64,000 bases of DNA from Balanoglossus misakiensis (taxonomy: Eukaryota > Hemichordata): positions 12,338,001-12,402,000 of the forward strand of contig CM082583.2 of the NCBI GenBank assembly GCA_040954595.2. The letters run 5' to 3'. The translations under genes and the position numbers were made by a program. The first letter of the stretch is position 1, and the number at the start of each line of letters is the position of its first letter. Below the pieces are notes generated by a model that saw only the letters and a list, made by a program, of their open reading frames with translations, did no database searches and had not been told where the DNA came from. This document shows, in pieces, positions 1 through 11,400 of this stretch.

Positions 1-29
1 GCTGAGCTGCAAAAGAAAAGTGTCCAATG
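1..29 (+). CDS. PARP exon a (3' end only)
   Basis: The first 29 bases are the end of an exon cut by the window edge. Reading from base 1 gives nine codons plus TG, then a donor GTAAGTGG at 30. The split codon TG|G (completed at 293) is tryptophan, exactly the tryptophan expected at the start of the WWE domain. Confidence 0.8.
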
Positions 30-1599
30 GTAAGTGGATCGAGTTTTTGTCCTCATTGCTATTTATTAATTCATAAAAATATGCTTGGAATGAAAACTTG
101 ACATTACCAAGTGATTGGACTTTTTAGTACGTCCTACAGAACAAAGATTGCAAAATAAAAAAGCCAGTTCCTCGACTGATCCTGAAGGACTGGGAAGGTT
201 GATTTGCACTGACTGACACACACAACACTCATGTTGCATGCGTTGATCACAACAGATCATGCAGATAGATGTTTTTTCAATTGTTATTCCAGGTACTGGT
301 ACGACAGCAAGTGTCAGCACATGATTGCATACGACGCGATCACTAATATGATAATAGAAGAGGCGTTTGATAGCAAGAAATCAGAGGTATTTTACGACCT
401 GAATGACAACGGGCAGCGTCAGAAATGTAAAATAGATTTCAAAAAGAAGGAGGAAATCATTTTAGGGACAAAAGAGACACATAAAGTCAATAGAGAAGAT
501 TTACTTTCGAATACTGTCTCAATACAAGGTAGGTACCATCTTCTTAATGTCCATTGCAACAATAAAAACTTATAGTCTTTGGCATACTCATTAAACTTTC
601 ATTTTCCATACTATTGAAAAATGTACTTTCAATGTAAGATACATGAGTATGCATGAAAATAATACAGTTTTGATTCTGTATTTAAATGTTCATAATATAG
701 GAAGTGTCATACCATCCAATTGGGATCCCCAGCCACTCCAAGCAAACAACCAACCAGTCTCATGTCATCGAGTGAATTTGCCACAAGGTCATCCAGAGTA
801 TCAGACGGTCCAAGCAGCATTCAGCAGAGGTGGTCGCCAAGTTGTAGCCATTGAACGCATTCAGAATCCGCATCTGTGGCAGCAATACTGTGCGCAGAAG
901 GACAAGATGAACGCGCAGAATCAAACTCGTGGGTAAGAGTTAGCTCAGCAATGTTTCTTGATGCCTAGGGAGCTGTGTGAAAAATATGTTAAGAAAGAAA
1001 CGTATTAAACAAAGAGCTCGACTTCACTGAGTTGTATATAATTTGCGCTTTTACCTTCAGAGCCAATGAGCAGCTGGTATTCCATGGAACAAGCGAGGCT
1101 TCAATTGATAACATCAATGAGAAAGGATTTAACAGAAGTTTCAGTGGCAGGGCTCATGGTGAGTTGTACATATTTGGCTTTGGAAATAATGACAAGAATG
1201 TTACGCGTTATGTTGATTCACAAAGGTTGTTATCACAAATTACAATCAGACCCCATTTACATGCAAGTATATATACATATATATAATATACCTGTATACT
1301 CCACTTTTCATCTTACAGGAACTGCCCTTGGCAATGGCACATACTTTGCTGTGAATCCTGGCACATCTCTAAGTTATTCAAGAACAGGAAGTAGTGGTTA
1401 TTGTTATATGTACTACGCTAGAGTCTTGGCTGGAGAGTACACACGGGGACAGCCCCGTATAGTCTTACCCCCACCCAAAGACCCAAACAAGCCCTTTGAT
1501 GTCTACGACACAACAGTGGACAACGTCAGCAACCCAAATGTATACGTTATATTCAATGACAATCAAGGTTATCCTGAATATCTGATAAAATTCCAATAA
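1..1599 (+). CDS. PARP14/15-like mono-ADP-ribosyltransferase, 3' part (WWE + PARP catalytic domain)
   Basis: Five exons (1-29, 293-528, 701-932, 1061-1158, 1319-1599) join in phase to give 291 residues ending at TAA 1597-1599. Residues about 10-85 form a WWE domain, a fold that in other proteins binds ADP-ribose units; a W-Y-W-Y start and an Ile-Asp-Phe core are visible. Residues about 100-291 form the PARP catalytic domain, which transfers ADP-ribose from NAD+ to targets. HGT at 174-176 supplies the NAD-binding histidine, and GTYFA at 205-209 supplies the second-position tyrosine. The third catalytic position, glutamate in poly-ADP-ribose-forming PARPs, is Val273 (NPNVYVIF). By family knowledge this H-Y-hydrophobic triad marks a mono-ADP-ribosylating enzyme. 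The RIQNP..W signature and the DNQ.YPEYLI.F end closely resemble PARP14/15. Upstream macro domains, if present, lie outside the window. Family call is firm; the subfamily is inferred. Confidence 0.93.
293..528 (+). CDS. PARP exon b: WWE domain
   Basis: The acceptor TTATTCCAG ends at 292 and the donor AAG|GTAGGT is at 529. The 78 full codons carry the WWE pattern: paired aromatics, an IEEAFDSKK-type helix, then CKIDFKKKEE and a basic end. Confidence 0.9.
701..932 (+). CDS. PARP exon c: start of catalytic domain
   Basis: The exon starts after ATATAG at 700 and ends before GTAAGAG at 933. It encodes the proline/tryptophan start of the PARP domain (VIPSNWDPQ), the HPEYQTVQAAF helix and the diagnostic ERIQNPHLWQQY motif. 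Confidence 0.93.
1061..1158 (+). CDS. PARP exon d: HGT motif
   Basis: The acceptor TTACCTTCAG ends at 1060 and the donor GTGAGT starts at 1159. The exon carries LVFHGTSEAS, containing the catalytic histidine, and the GFNRSFSGRAHG loop. Confidence 0.93.
1319..1599 (+). CDS. PARP exon e: terminal catalytic exon
   Basis: The acceptor TCTTACAG ends at 1318. The exon carries LGNGTYFAVNP, YYARVLAGEYTRG and the C-terminal NQGYPEYLIKFQ, then TAA at 1597-1599. This is the usual C-terminus of PARP14/15-like proteins, so the protein is complete at this end. Confidence 0.93.
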
Positions 1600-1708
1600 A
1601 GAAGTTCCTCTTGCCATCGGGTCATATATTATTCCAGAGTGTACATGCACCCACTTTTGAAGTGGTATGCAGGTTATAGAAGTTATTTGTAACAAGATGT
1701 TTTAGGAA

Positions 1709-1714
1709 AATAAA
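1709..1714 (+). terminator. PARP polyadenylation signal
   Basis: A perfect AATAAA lies 110 bases after the PARP stop codon, followed by T-rich and GT-containing sequence. It is the first such signal downstream, so it is the likely 3' end of the transcript. Confidence 0.65.
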
Positions 1715-2339
1715 TTTTTGCCGTAAAAATCGTGTGTCTTTTTTTGAAAATTAACTTTACTCAGACTTAAGCAAGACAAAAAAAAACCCACTGTAATCTG
1801 TCAATCTACATTGTTCTTCCATATTTTAACAATTGCTTATGTCCAAATTCTTTCTCATAATTCCAAACTGCAGCTCGTTTTTTTAACAGAAAAATATGCT
1901 GATTTAATCAATTCGCTTTTAACCCAACTCATTTACACTTCTCTGTTGTGTATCAGATTTTCATTGCTTGCTTCGTCACAAAAATACATGAAATTTATCT
2001 ACACAATTTACTGTGATGGACTCTGTCTCTTGAAATTTGACTGTTACATGTATAATAAAGTGTTAAACAATTATCACAAAGTATGCCTTATTTTCTGTCA
2101 AAGCGTGATTGGTAAGAAAGTCATGATCAAAACAAAACAACTCCAAGCATTAGGGACTGGTCAGTTTCTTCGGCCTGGGATGGGTGGATTCTATTTTGTA
2201 GATATCAAAAATTAAAGTGACTGACAACCCCCCCCCCCCCCCCCTCCCTTCTTGAAGATGGAAAAGTGGGTTTATCAGGGTGGGCAAAACAGATAAACCA
2301 CACACAAAATGTTAGATCTTGTTAGAAAAAGCAGACTAT
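1715..2339. other. Convergent intergenic spacer
   Basis: No gene is seen here. The PARP and exchanger genes converge on this stretch. It is AT-rich and holds a long C tract at about 2229-2247. The longest open frame (1811-2215) has no recognisable domain or splice context. Confidence 0.5.
2229..2247 (+). repeat. C homopolymer tract
   Basis: Long run of C just past the PARP 3' end. Comparable G or T/G tracts occur at 17941-17952, 19971-20000, 21037-21049 and 59193-59209. Confidence 0.9.
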
Positions 2340-5300
2340 TTTATTGAATTTGGCAAATTCATGTAAATTTGCAGTGTACAATATAGAATGAACACACTTA
2401 AAGACAGAGCGACTTCCGGAAATAAAAAGACAAATCAGCTGTGTTTCAATACCAAAAAAAAACACAACATCAAGAATAAATAATAAACTTTCACCAAAAA
2501 TAATTGGGAAAAATATGAACTTCTGTAAATGTGATTGTCAAACACTTCCTCATTTCAATTTCCAACACTGAAGTTTCTTTTCCACATCACGGAATGCAAT
2601 CCGTGGCCGGCAATCAAACACAGCCAGTTATACAGTTAAAGCCAATTTGGCTGACACGAACTGATCAGATCTCAGACTCAGTCAGTCTTATTTCAGGGAC
2701 TACTTGCGTGAAACTTTTGAGGGAATATTAATTGGTATGATGAGCTCTCAAAATTGAGTGCAGGGTTGTTGAGCATTTGTGTCGTAACTTCCCGCGAGGA
2801 AAACAAAATCTTTTCGAAATACCTTTTTAACAGAGAGTTTCAGTTACTGGTTGATGGGCCCTGTAGGACAGCTTTTAATAGTTTCATGTGCGTTTCTTGA
2901 ATTATTATAATGTATACTTGGCCATGGCATGATAGCACACGGCCTTAGCACTCGACCCCTAATTCTCTGATTCTGAAGCTACCAGTATACAGTGTACGCC
3001 CAGAAGTACCGTAGTACACTTTTCAGCTAAGGTTACCATGGAGATGAGGTAAGAAATACCACACAAACTGATTGGAAATCATTCATACATACATGAAACA
3101 CAAATCAAAGACTAAAAAAAGACATTTTTTTCAATATTTAAGCAACATTTTCATAGATTTTCAAATATGTACTAGTCATTCTTGATATGTGCATAATTTG
3201 TAAGAATTTTTGATAAAATCTGTCGGCTAAAAATTTAGAACCTTAGAACTGTAATACACATTTGTTCTGTTGCTCATATTACTGCTACAAATTCTCGACA
3301 CGGTATTCGTATGTCTTTGATTTTTCCCTAGAAGCCATCTACATTTCACAGCACACATTATGAAAACCAATAAAAATTTTCACTAAAAAAATTGTGAAAA
3401 ATTCTGTAAATACTTCCACACAATGTCCATTTGAATCCTGAAATAAAATTTGAAGAAAAAATAAGCTCTTTATAGTCAAAGTGGAGTCTGTGATTATTTA
3501 CACTAAAACTAAAATTTGTACTCTGTTACCAAGTGTTGGTATCTACTGGGTAAAAGACAATTTTATTTAAGCGAAGTTTTTTTTTTCCGTAAAGCTGTGT
3601 CACTTTCCTTTTGACAACCAAACATTAAAAAGAGCAAACTGAATTCTGACTGGTCAAAACTCAGCTCTTATTTGCATTTGTCTAACAGCGTCCATGATTG
3701 GTTTAATGCAAGTACCGTTCTTTCTTATTGGTCAACGATGGTTACTATTACAAACTGACACCTTCACAGCAATCTAAGAGAAGCACCAGATTTTTTATGC
3801 TAAGCTTTGGGAATTGGTCAAATTTTGCAAGTAAATGTCCCCGATTGCTGCTTATTTATTTTACGAGACGCTGAATTTTGGGTGTGGGATGCACTGAAAA
3901 CATCCCTTAGGAAGAGACAGTGGCATCTTCACTGAGACGATATCATGATTTATAATTCTCTGCCTACATTCACGATCGACCCTGAACTTAAAACACTGAA
4001 AAAAATTTCAATTCACAATCTGAGATTCGTAAATCTATCTCAATAGAACCAGGGACAGGTTACATAAAGAACCCTTGGTCAAACTCAAAGTCAAAATTTG
4101 GAGACAACTCCGTTAGAAATCTGTAAAGAATCATGAGCTCAAAAGTATCTTTTGAACTCATAAAAAATCTTTTTATAAAATATACAACACACGATAAATA
4201 GATAAAATCTTACATATACAACAACTAGCTCTATTTGTACAAGACAATTTCAAATGTCATGGATGGAAACAAGTAGGGGCTTAAGAAGCTTAAAAATCAT
4301 TAGGATTAAAAGTTTTTAGAACAATTTAAAATTTAAATAATTTTTTCTATAAAAAAATCACTTGTCACTGATTTTGAAATTTATTGTGCTTTTTATACAG
4401 CTTGATTGGTTGATTATGATTGGTACAGACAGAGAGTAAATGGTTGTGCTGATATTAATGTAGAGAAGAAGATATTGTGAAGTGATCTTTTCTAAATGTT
4501 TTACTCTGACATGGAAAGAGAAGACTTTGTTTGAAATCAAACTGACATAGCTGTGTGGAGTTCTGCAAGTGAAGCTGATGATGATGGTGGTGGAGGTGAT
4601 GATGGTACTGATGATGATAATGCAGATGATGATGGTGATGATATTGATGGTGGTGATAGTGATGGTGGTGGTGGTGGTGATGATGATGATGGTGATGATG
4701 AATGTTGTTAATGACAATGATGAAGATGATGATGCCACTTACAATGACATTGATGGTAGTCAATTTCAAAACAACAGAGCAAAGTTTAAGGCAGATTTAT
4801 AATTGGTGCGTTTTGAGTGGAGTGGAATGGAATGGAATTGATGAAAGAATGGCTTATCTTTACAGAACTCTCACAGCTGGAAGATATTCTTTCTCAGACG
4901 TTAGATACCATTATTAAACATGCATATCATTTTTTTCTTGACTGCTCTTAGCTTTCACAAAGAAAAAAAATAAAACACACAACAGTCAACACACACTCCA
5001 ATTTGTTGCAAGTATTAAACAAGTATGTACAACAATGCAACATTATCATTCATCTGTACAGCTTCAAGATATTTTCCTTCATTTTTCACCGTGTATGGTG
5101 CGAAGGAAACTGGAAGCAAAGTAATACATTGTAAAGGGTTACGATGACTTCATCATCGTTTGAGGTCCATAAAAATTCTCAACAGAATCCGTGAGGCAAT
5201 TCCTACTAAAATCCAGTTCCAAGGAACTTGCCATATTGCAAACACGAGCAGCGATTGGCTCGAGAAGTCAATCCCACATGTTAGTCACATGGCTGTCATG

Positions 5301-5355
5301 TGACTTCCTCTCCTGTCCAATGGGCAGTTACTGGCTGCTTGATGAGGAAACTGCT
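2340..5355 (-). other. Putative 3' untranslated region of the Na+/Ca2+ exchanger
   Basis: This is the stretch after the exchanger stop codon. It is AT-rich with no credible exon. The minus strand has AATAAA at 2345-2340, a plausible polyadenylation signal, which would give a 3' UTR of about 3 kb. Other T/A-rich sites could end the transcript earlier. It contains the GAT/GGT microsatellite and a short perfect hairpin (nine-base arms around GCTGT, about 5281-5305). Confidence 0.4.
4572..4735 (+). repeat. (GAT)n/(GGT)n trinucleotide microsatellite
   Basis: An imperfect run of GAT and GGT triplets. It creates long artificial His-, Ile/Thr- and Met/Val-rich open frames on both strands. It lies in the presumed 3' UTR of the exchanger. 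Confidence 0.9.
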
Positions 5356-5475
5356 TTAGATGTGGTTGTAAGCTCTCAGTGAGCAGACGATGACGTATGC
5401 AAACCACAGCAACAAAAGGAAGGCACTACATATGTATTTGAAGAATCTGGGTCCGCCGAGCTCACCGCCAATTAC
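5356..5475 (-). CDS. NCX exon 15: last helix and stop
   Basis: The acceptor AAATCAG precedes 5475. Its 39 codons include [12 protein letters not shown], a terminal hydrophobic helix and SLRAYNHI, then TAA 5358-5356. IGGELGGPR and the aromatic/His C-terminus are conserved in NCX. This exon was too short to stand out as an open frame. Confidence 0.95.
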   Translation of the reverse strand, partial: VIGGELGGPRFFKYICSAFLLLLWFAYVIVCSLRAYNHI

Positions 5476-8400
5476 CTGATTTTACAAAAAAACAGATAAA
5501 TGGTTGAGAATTGACATGAACAATTAGTGTAGTTCACATGTAAACATGGCGATTACCTTGATTCTTAAAGACATTAGTACGAAACAAGTGATATGCAGAG
5601 CTGAGTCACGGAAATCTTTCTAAGCAAGTTTCTTATATTGATTAAGTTTCCTCAACAGTCAGAATCAATGAGTGACTCATGGGACTATGTCTAATTAAAA
5701 AATTCAAATGACATCATTTCATATTATTTCACATGGGGGCAGTCACTGGAAAAACAAAAGGCAAACGCCAACACTAGCATTGATGGCGCCCTTCACAACA
5801 GCTCATTCACTCACCTTCCTGCGAATTACAAGAAGCACCAGGCATCCACCGCCACATGCAGCAAACACTGTCACAGCCAGATCTAAGTTGGCCGTCGCGT
5901 AGCGCAGCGTTTCGTTTTTGGCATATTTGTACATTGCGTTAATCACCCAGGGAAGTCCTAATCCGAGGAACACATTCACACTGTTGCTTCCTGTGGTGCG
6001 AAATATCAATACAGAGACTAGTATTAAAACAAACTTTCTGCGTGATGATAAAAGTGACACATTTGAGAAAAAAATGACTTGGGAATGATCACCTTTTACT
6101 TTTGTGAATCCTAATCTGTATTTTATAGCACTGCTGCTCTAAGTAAAAATAAATTCGGCTGTGGAAAAACAGTTTTATAATTATTTTTTTGTTTGTTCAT
6201 CTGACCTGTTATATTGCCAATGGAAGCATCAGCATACTGGTCTTGCATGGCTGCAGTTCTGCTGGCAAATGTGTCTGGCAGACTGGTTCCCAGTGCCACA
6301 ATTGTGATGCCAGTCACACTAGTCCTTATCCCAATCACGCAGCCCAAAAGATGACTCAACTGGAAACAAGAGGAAAAAAGATGTCTTTCAGAATTTAAAA
6401 AAATGAGTCTGCGATCACTTGGTAAATTTGATAGAGAACTAAATCGATTAGCCTGAAAGGTATGTTGCATGTGAGTACAGACGACATATTCAGAAAGTTC
6501 TTGAGAATCATCAATAATGCAAAAGGGACAGAAAGACTGTTTTGCAAACAACAAAGGGCTCTAAACATCCTTTTGTTTAAAGTCTATAGAATGTAATTAC
6601 CACAGTCAATTGACATGGTCGATTTTGCTGGTATTGAATTAATCTTTGCAGAGACAGCAATATACCTCCTTTTGAAGTTTTCATTGAAAAAACCTGGGCA
6701 CTTTTTGGAGGTTTTATTCAAAAGAATGAATACCGATATATATTTGTAAATATTTTTGTCCGGAACAAACCTTTTAGAAAGGAAATGGACAACTTTCCGA
6801 AAGCAAGATATATTTCAAAGAAACCTTTTGATCAGAAATATGAAAGGACAACATGGTGGGAAAAGGTATGATTACGTCAGTACTTAATAATTGTTCCCAA
6901 ATTCCAATTCTATATTATTTGTTTTAAAACTCTGAGAGCAGTTATTGACAATTATAACAGCCAGTGAAGTATTGATCTAATTTGTGTTAATTGCTGAATA
7001 GCCCCAACGGTTGGCTCTAACGGCAACTCTGAAAAGTCGAAGATAATGACGTCTTTGTGATCTCGGGAACAATTATCCAAAGTGATGAATAACTTCCTAA
7101 ATGGCATTTTTTTTAAAGCGCACCGCTCTCTCAATTGGAATCTATTGATTTGCCAGCGGGTGAAATCAATCACGCAATCAACACGAAAACAAAAGCTACA
7201 TTAGTGCAAGCCAGGGAATCTGTAACTGTGCATTCTCATACTCCATTTTCACACAAAGAATTCCATTATCTCCTTGAAATCTAATTGTGCAGACGTGTCA
7301 ATTTCAATTGGCTCTTAGTGCATCAAGTGACAGTCACATTGACTGAGAAATCTGATCATGAAATTGACAATGCTTAAAGAGGAAAGCAGCTGTAACTTGG
7401 AGCTAATTTTTTTTCCTGTTAATTGTTCTGTGTGGCAACTGCATGGTTCCTTTTTGATTGATCATTGATTGGAATCTTACTCGGACTGAGACGCAAAAAC
7501 TGCATCTTCAGAAATTTGATCAGAAACACCCTCGCTTCACAGAATCAAGTCTGCATGTTTTCATACCTGTTCAATCAAAGCTGTCAGTGCAGCGATCATC
7601 ATCAGAGAAAAGACAAACGTTGGCCATCCTCCCAGGGCTTTTCTGAAGAAGAAAATAAAAGAATTAATTGTGCATGTTGCTCTGTGGTATTTGAACAGAC
7701 AAAATTGGTCAAATCTGTGGTCAGCTCAGGACACACTACAAGGTCATCGTAGATCACCACAGGTCAAATTTCAGGTCAGTGGCGGTCAAATCAGAGCAGT
7801 GCATGTATAGGTCATTGTACTTACTTTGGGGGAACAAATGCAAAAAGCACTTTCCAGAAAAATGTAATGAAATGTAAAACGTAGTCTACGTTAGAAGCTG
7901 GGATGTCATTCCCGTCTTCATCTTTATCCCCTCCAACTGTCATTGCACTGAAAAATAAAATCCAGCATAATCGTCAAAATTCATATTCAAACATTAAAAT
8001 TAATAGTTATCTTGTGACAAAATTATCTCATATTAAACACGGACTTCAACAGAAGCACATGATCCATCAAAATGACTTCCACCAATGCTTCAATAAGATG
8101 AAATTCAAAATTTAGGTTTTAAATTTCATGCTTGGCTGATTGGGTTTCCGTTTCAATGACTAGTGAAGTGTGCATGCGTTGGTTGGTGAGTGAGTTTTAG
8201 CAATTTAAATATCAAAGACTCTACTTAGGTATTAAGGGAATATGTATCTTCAAGCACTGACTGGTGGGGATTATGGCTAGGATTCAGGAAGTTGCATTGG
8301 ATACGTAATTTGATGAGCAAGGGCTGCCACAAAAGCCTGCCTCGTTCAAAACGTCACACTTACTTTCTAAACTGGTCTCCCCATGTTTCATCTTCCTCCT

Positions 8401-11400
8401 CATCATCACCAATGATATTAGCAATTCTATCTTGCACATTGTCTGAAAAAAGTGAGTAAGGAAAACTGGTTTCATAATCTTCCACTCTTGTTTCATTCAC
8501 TGCTACAATTACTTTTTGCGGAACCTTTTCAGTTTTGTACAAAACCAACACAACTGTATGAAATCTTGGGGGAAAACACTAAACACCCACACAGACTGAA
8601 GTGTGATGCTAAAGCGTGCATGAGATAATTTTTATGACATCTCCCTCTTTTGACAGATGGAAACAAAGACGTTTTAATCTGTAAAATGTCAATGAATAAG
8701 GCAACGCTAGTCCCTCTTGACCTAAATAAATTTTAAAATCCATAATTTAATGGCTACAGAAGCAGATCAAATCCAATTTTGCCATCTCCGTAAACACAGA
8801 AAAAGTGGAGCCATCTGCTGACAAAATTAACGATGTTCCACATCAGTGATCCCGTTGGCATGGCGGCCAATATTGCTTCCATGGCAACAACTCACCTCCT
8901 CCGATATTCGCCACACAGGCACTGTGCTCGCCGATCTTAGCACCTATGCTGGGGTTGCGCAGGGTGATTACAAAATTTTTCAATTTCTACAAGAAAATCA
9001 TGCGATAAATAAAAAAGGAAAGTTTGGTCAATAAATTAAAGGAATATTAATATATGAATGACAACTTTCAATATCAGGGAATTTTTTTTTTAAATTTCAA
9101 GAAAAAATTTAAAGATTGTGAGGAAAATACCTTGCAATTTTTGTTGACATTCACAGTGATCTGTTTGGACATTTCTCGGTGTTTGAAACACAATGTTCCT
9201 GAACTGTTTGTGTAGTCAGCCTCCTCATTTCCATCTTCACCTCCCTTGGCTGATCCATCACTGGATTATGGATTAGAATAAAGGGATTATCATTTCACTA
9301 ATCCGCACCTTAAATACACGTTCAGTAAAAGTGCTTATTCATTCCCTTGATAATACATTATTGGATTAGAGTAAAGGGATTATCCAATCATCATCAAATT
9401 TCACCAGGTGGAAAAGAAAGTTTCAACATGACTCACATAGTTGTGTATTGGATGGTCACGTTTCCATCAGAGCCTTGGGATCGCACAATGGTGGCAGTTA
9501 ACATCCCTTTGGGTAGGTCGGCATGGTAACTGGGTTCACCGAAGGAAAATTCTCCCGGTACTGAAGAGGTAAAAAGTTTGAGATGACATTTATACTTTTA
9601 AAATGTTAATCACAGGTGTGACGAGTATCTGTTACAAACCCGAATGGTTACAGCCTGAAACACAATACTGCGGACATGAGTATCCAAGATTTACTGCCAA
9701 TGTTCAACTAACTCATTCACTTTACAGCTATGAGTTTTGTTGCGATGAAACTCTGGTCTCAGACAATCATTCTGACTTACCATCATCGTCAATGATGGTG
9801 ACTCGACACACGCTTGGGTCCCCTAACCCACCATCACCACCTGGGTTCTTCAAAATGACGTAGAAGTCCATATCGCTCTCGTATTGGTTGTCGTTGACGA
9901 TGGGAATGGAAACTGTCTTTTTCCACTCTGTGTCTTTGAATATCTGTGGAGCAAAAAAAAGAAAACATATTTTGTAGTTAGTTAGAATGTATGTTTGATT
10001 TAAGTTACATGTATTTTTAAGTTAGTTATAAGAATGGCATTTATAATTGTTTGAGTATTTATTCATTTTTCCTGTGTAAACACATTTCCTTTGATTGTGT
10101 ACCTTTCTATCCACGCTAAGTCGACAGAAATTAATTTGGACTTACCAGTTTTCCCCGAGTAAACTTATATTCTGTATCTCTCTTTGCCGACCCGTCTCTC
10201 GTTTCGTAATCTACAGTGACAACGCCAGTGATCATGTCCTCGTCAACTGGCGGCTCGTCAAGCAGTTCCAGGTTCCCATTTTGCTGTGAAAGAGAAACAA
10301 CATTTTTTCACTGATGTACTCGCCAAATACGGAGAGACACGGAAGTCAATCAGAACACTGACCCCTCTCGTGTGACCTTCACATTTTGCCGACTCCGACA
10401 TAACTATCGTTTCGCATCATCGTGCCACGCAACAAATATTCTACTGGAATGATTGACGACCGTGGGCCCCAGCCTCTGACATCCTGTCCCTCTAAGCTTT
10501 GTGTCGCGACGTATGCTCAGAGATGAATCCATATGTTTGTAATATTATTGAGCATGCCTAAATTTTTACAAAACGGTAAATACACAAATCAGCAACTGTC
10601 ACTAAGATTGATTCACTTGTGGTGTCTGATATATCTCTTCATAACATCAGGGAAATTAGCATTTATCTGTGTATTATCTGTATCTGCGACTGATTTTATT
10701 TTCAATAACCTAACCTGGGGCACAATCTGATACCATGGAATCATATTTGACACAACTCGGTGATTTTTCTTTTGACCTGGTATGATTGATGGTTGACAAA
10801 TATTGATGCAAATTTCATAGAATGTCTACAGGCAATAAACATGATAATTGTTATATGCATGCGTGATGAGAAAAAGTGGAAATCACATGATTGGTGTAGA
10901 TTGAGTTCACTAAAAAAAAATCATTGTGACATGCGGGTTTGATAGCAATTAAAACATAATACACCCGGTTCAGTTTTTAATTAAAAACTATAAAAAATCA
11001 CGTTTTTATAAATGAGATCCCTCCAGCGATGCAACTGAATGACTACTATTCATTCACATGTCATATATATGTCGTTTATTTTTAAGTGACCTTTAATTTT
11101 TATAGTTTTTCTCACTACTGGGAGATCACGGCGACTGTCAGTTGATAAAATTTGTTCATATCTGGCGAGCGTATTGATTTAAATATTGATGAGATGGTCC
11201 ACTATTGTGCAGAAGTAACACTGCCTTTGAATTTGATATCTGATTTGTGGATGTATTCTTTCCAGGTGTAAGTGATACTGTGTCAGGTAATTGATTAAGC
11301 AATAAAACACCCCCAGCCATGGTATATCACGAGATTTTGACCAGTTCACGACATATACGCACGAGCGATAGCGAGTGCGTATATGGAGTTGAACTGGTCA

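Noticed and set aside
1811-2215. 134-codon frame downstream of PARP
   Set aside because: AT-rich, no domain, lies beyond the PARP polyadenylation signal, and codon use is noise-like.
4455-4769. His-rich and Ile/Thr-rich open frames on the minus strand
   Set aside because: Produced by the GAT/GGT microsatellite; no splice context and low-complexity composition.
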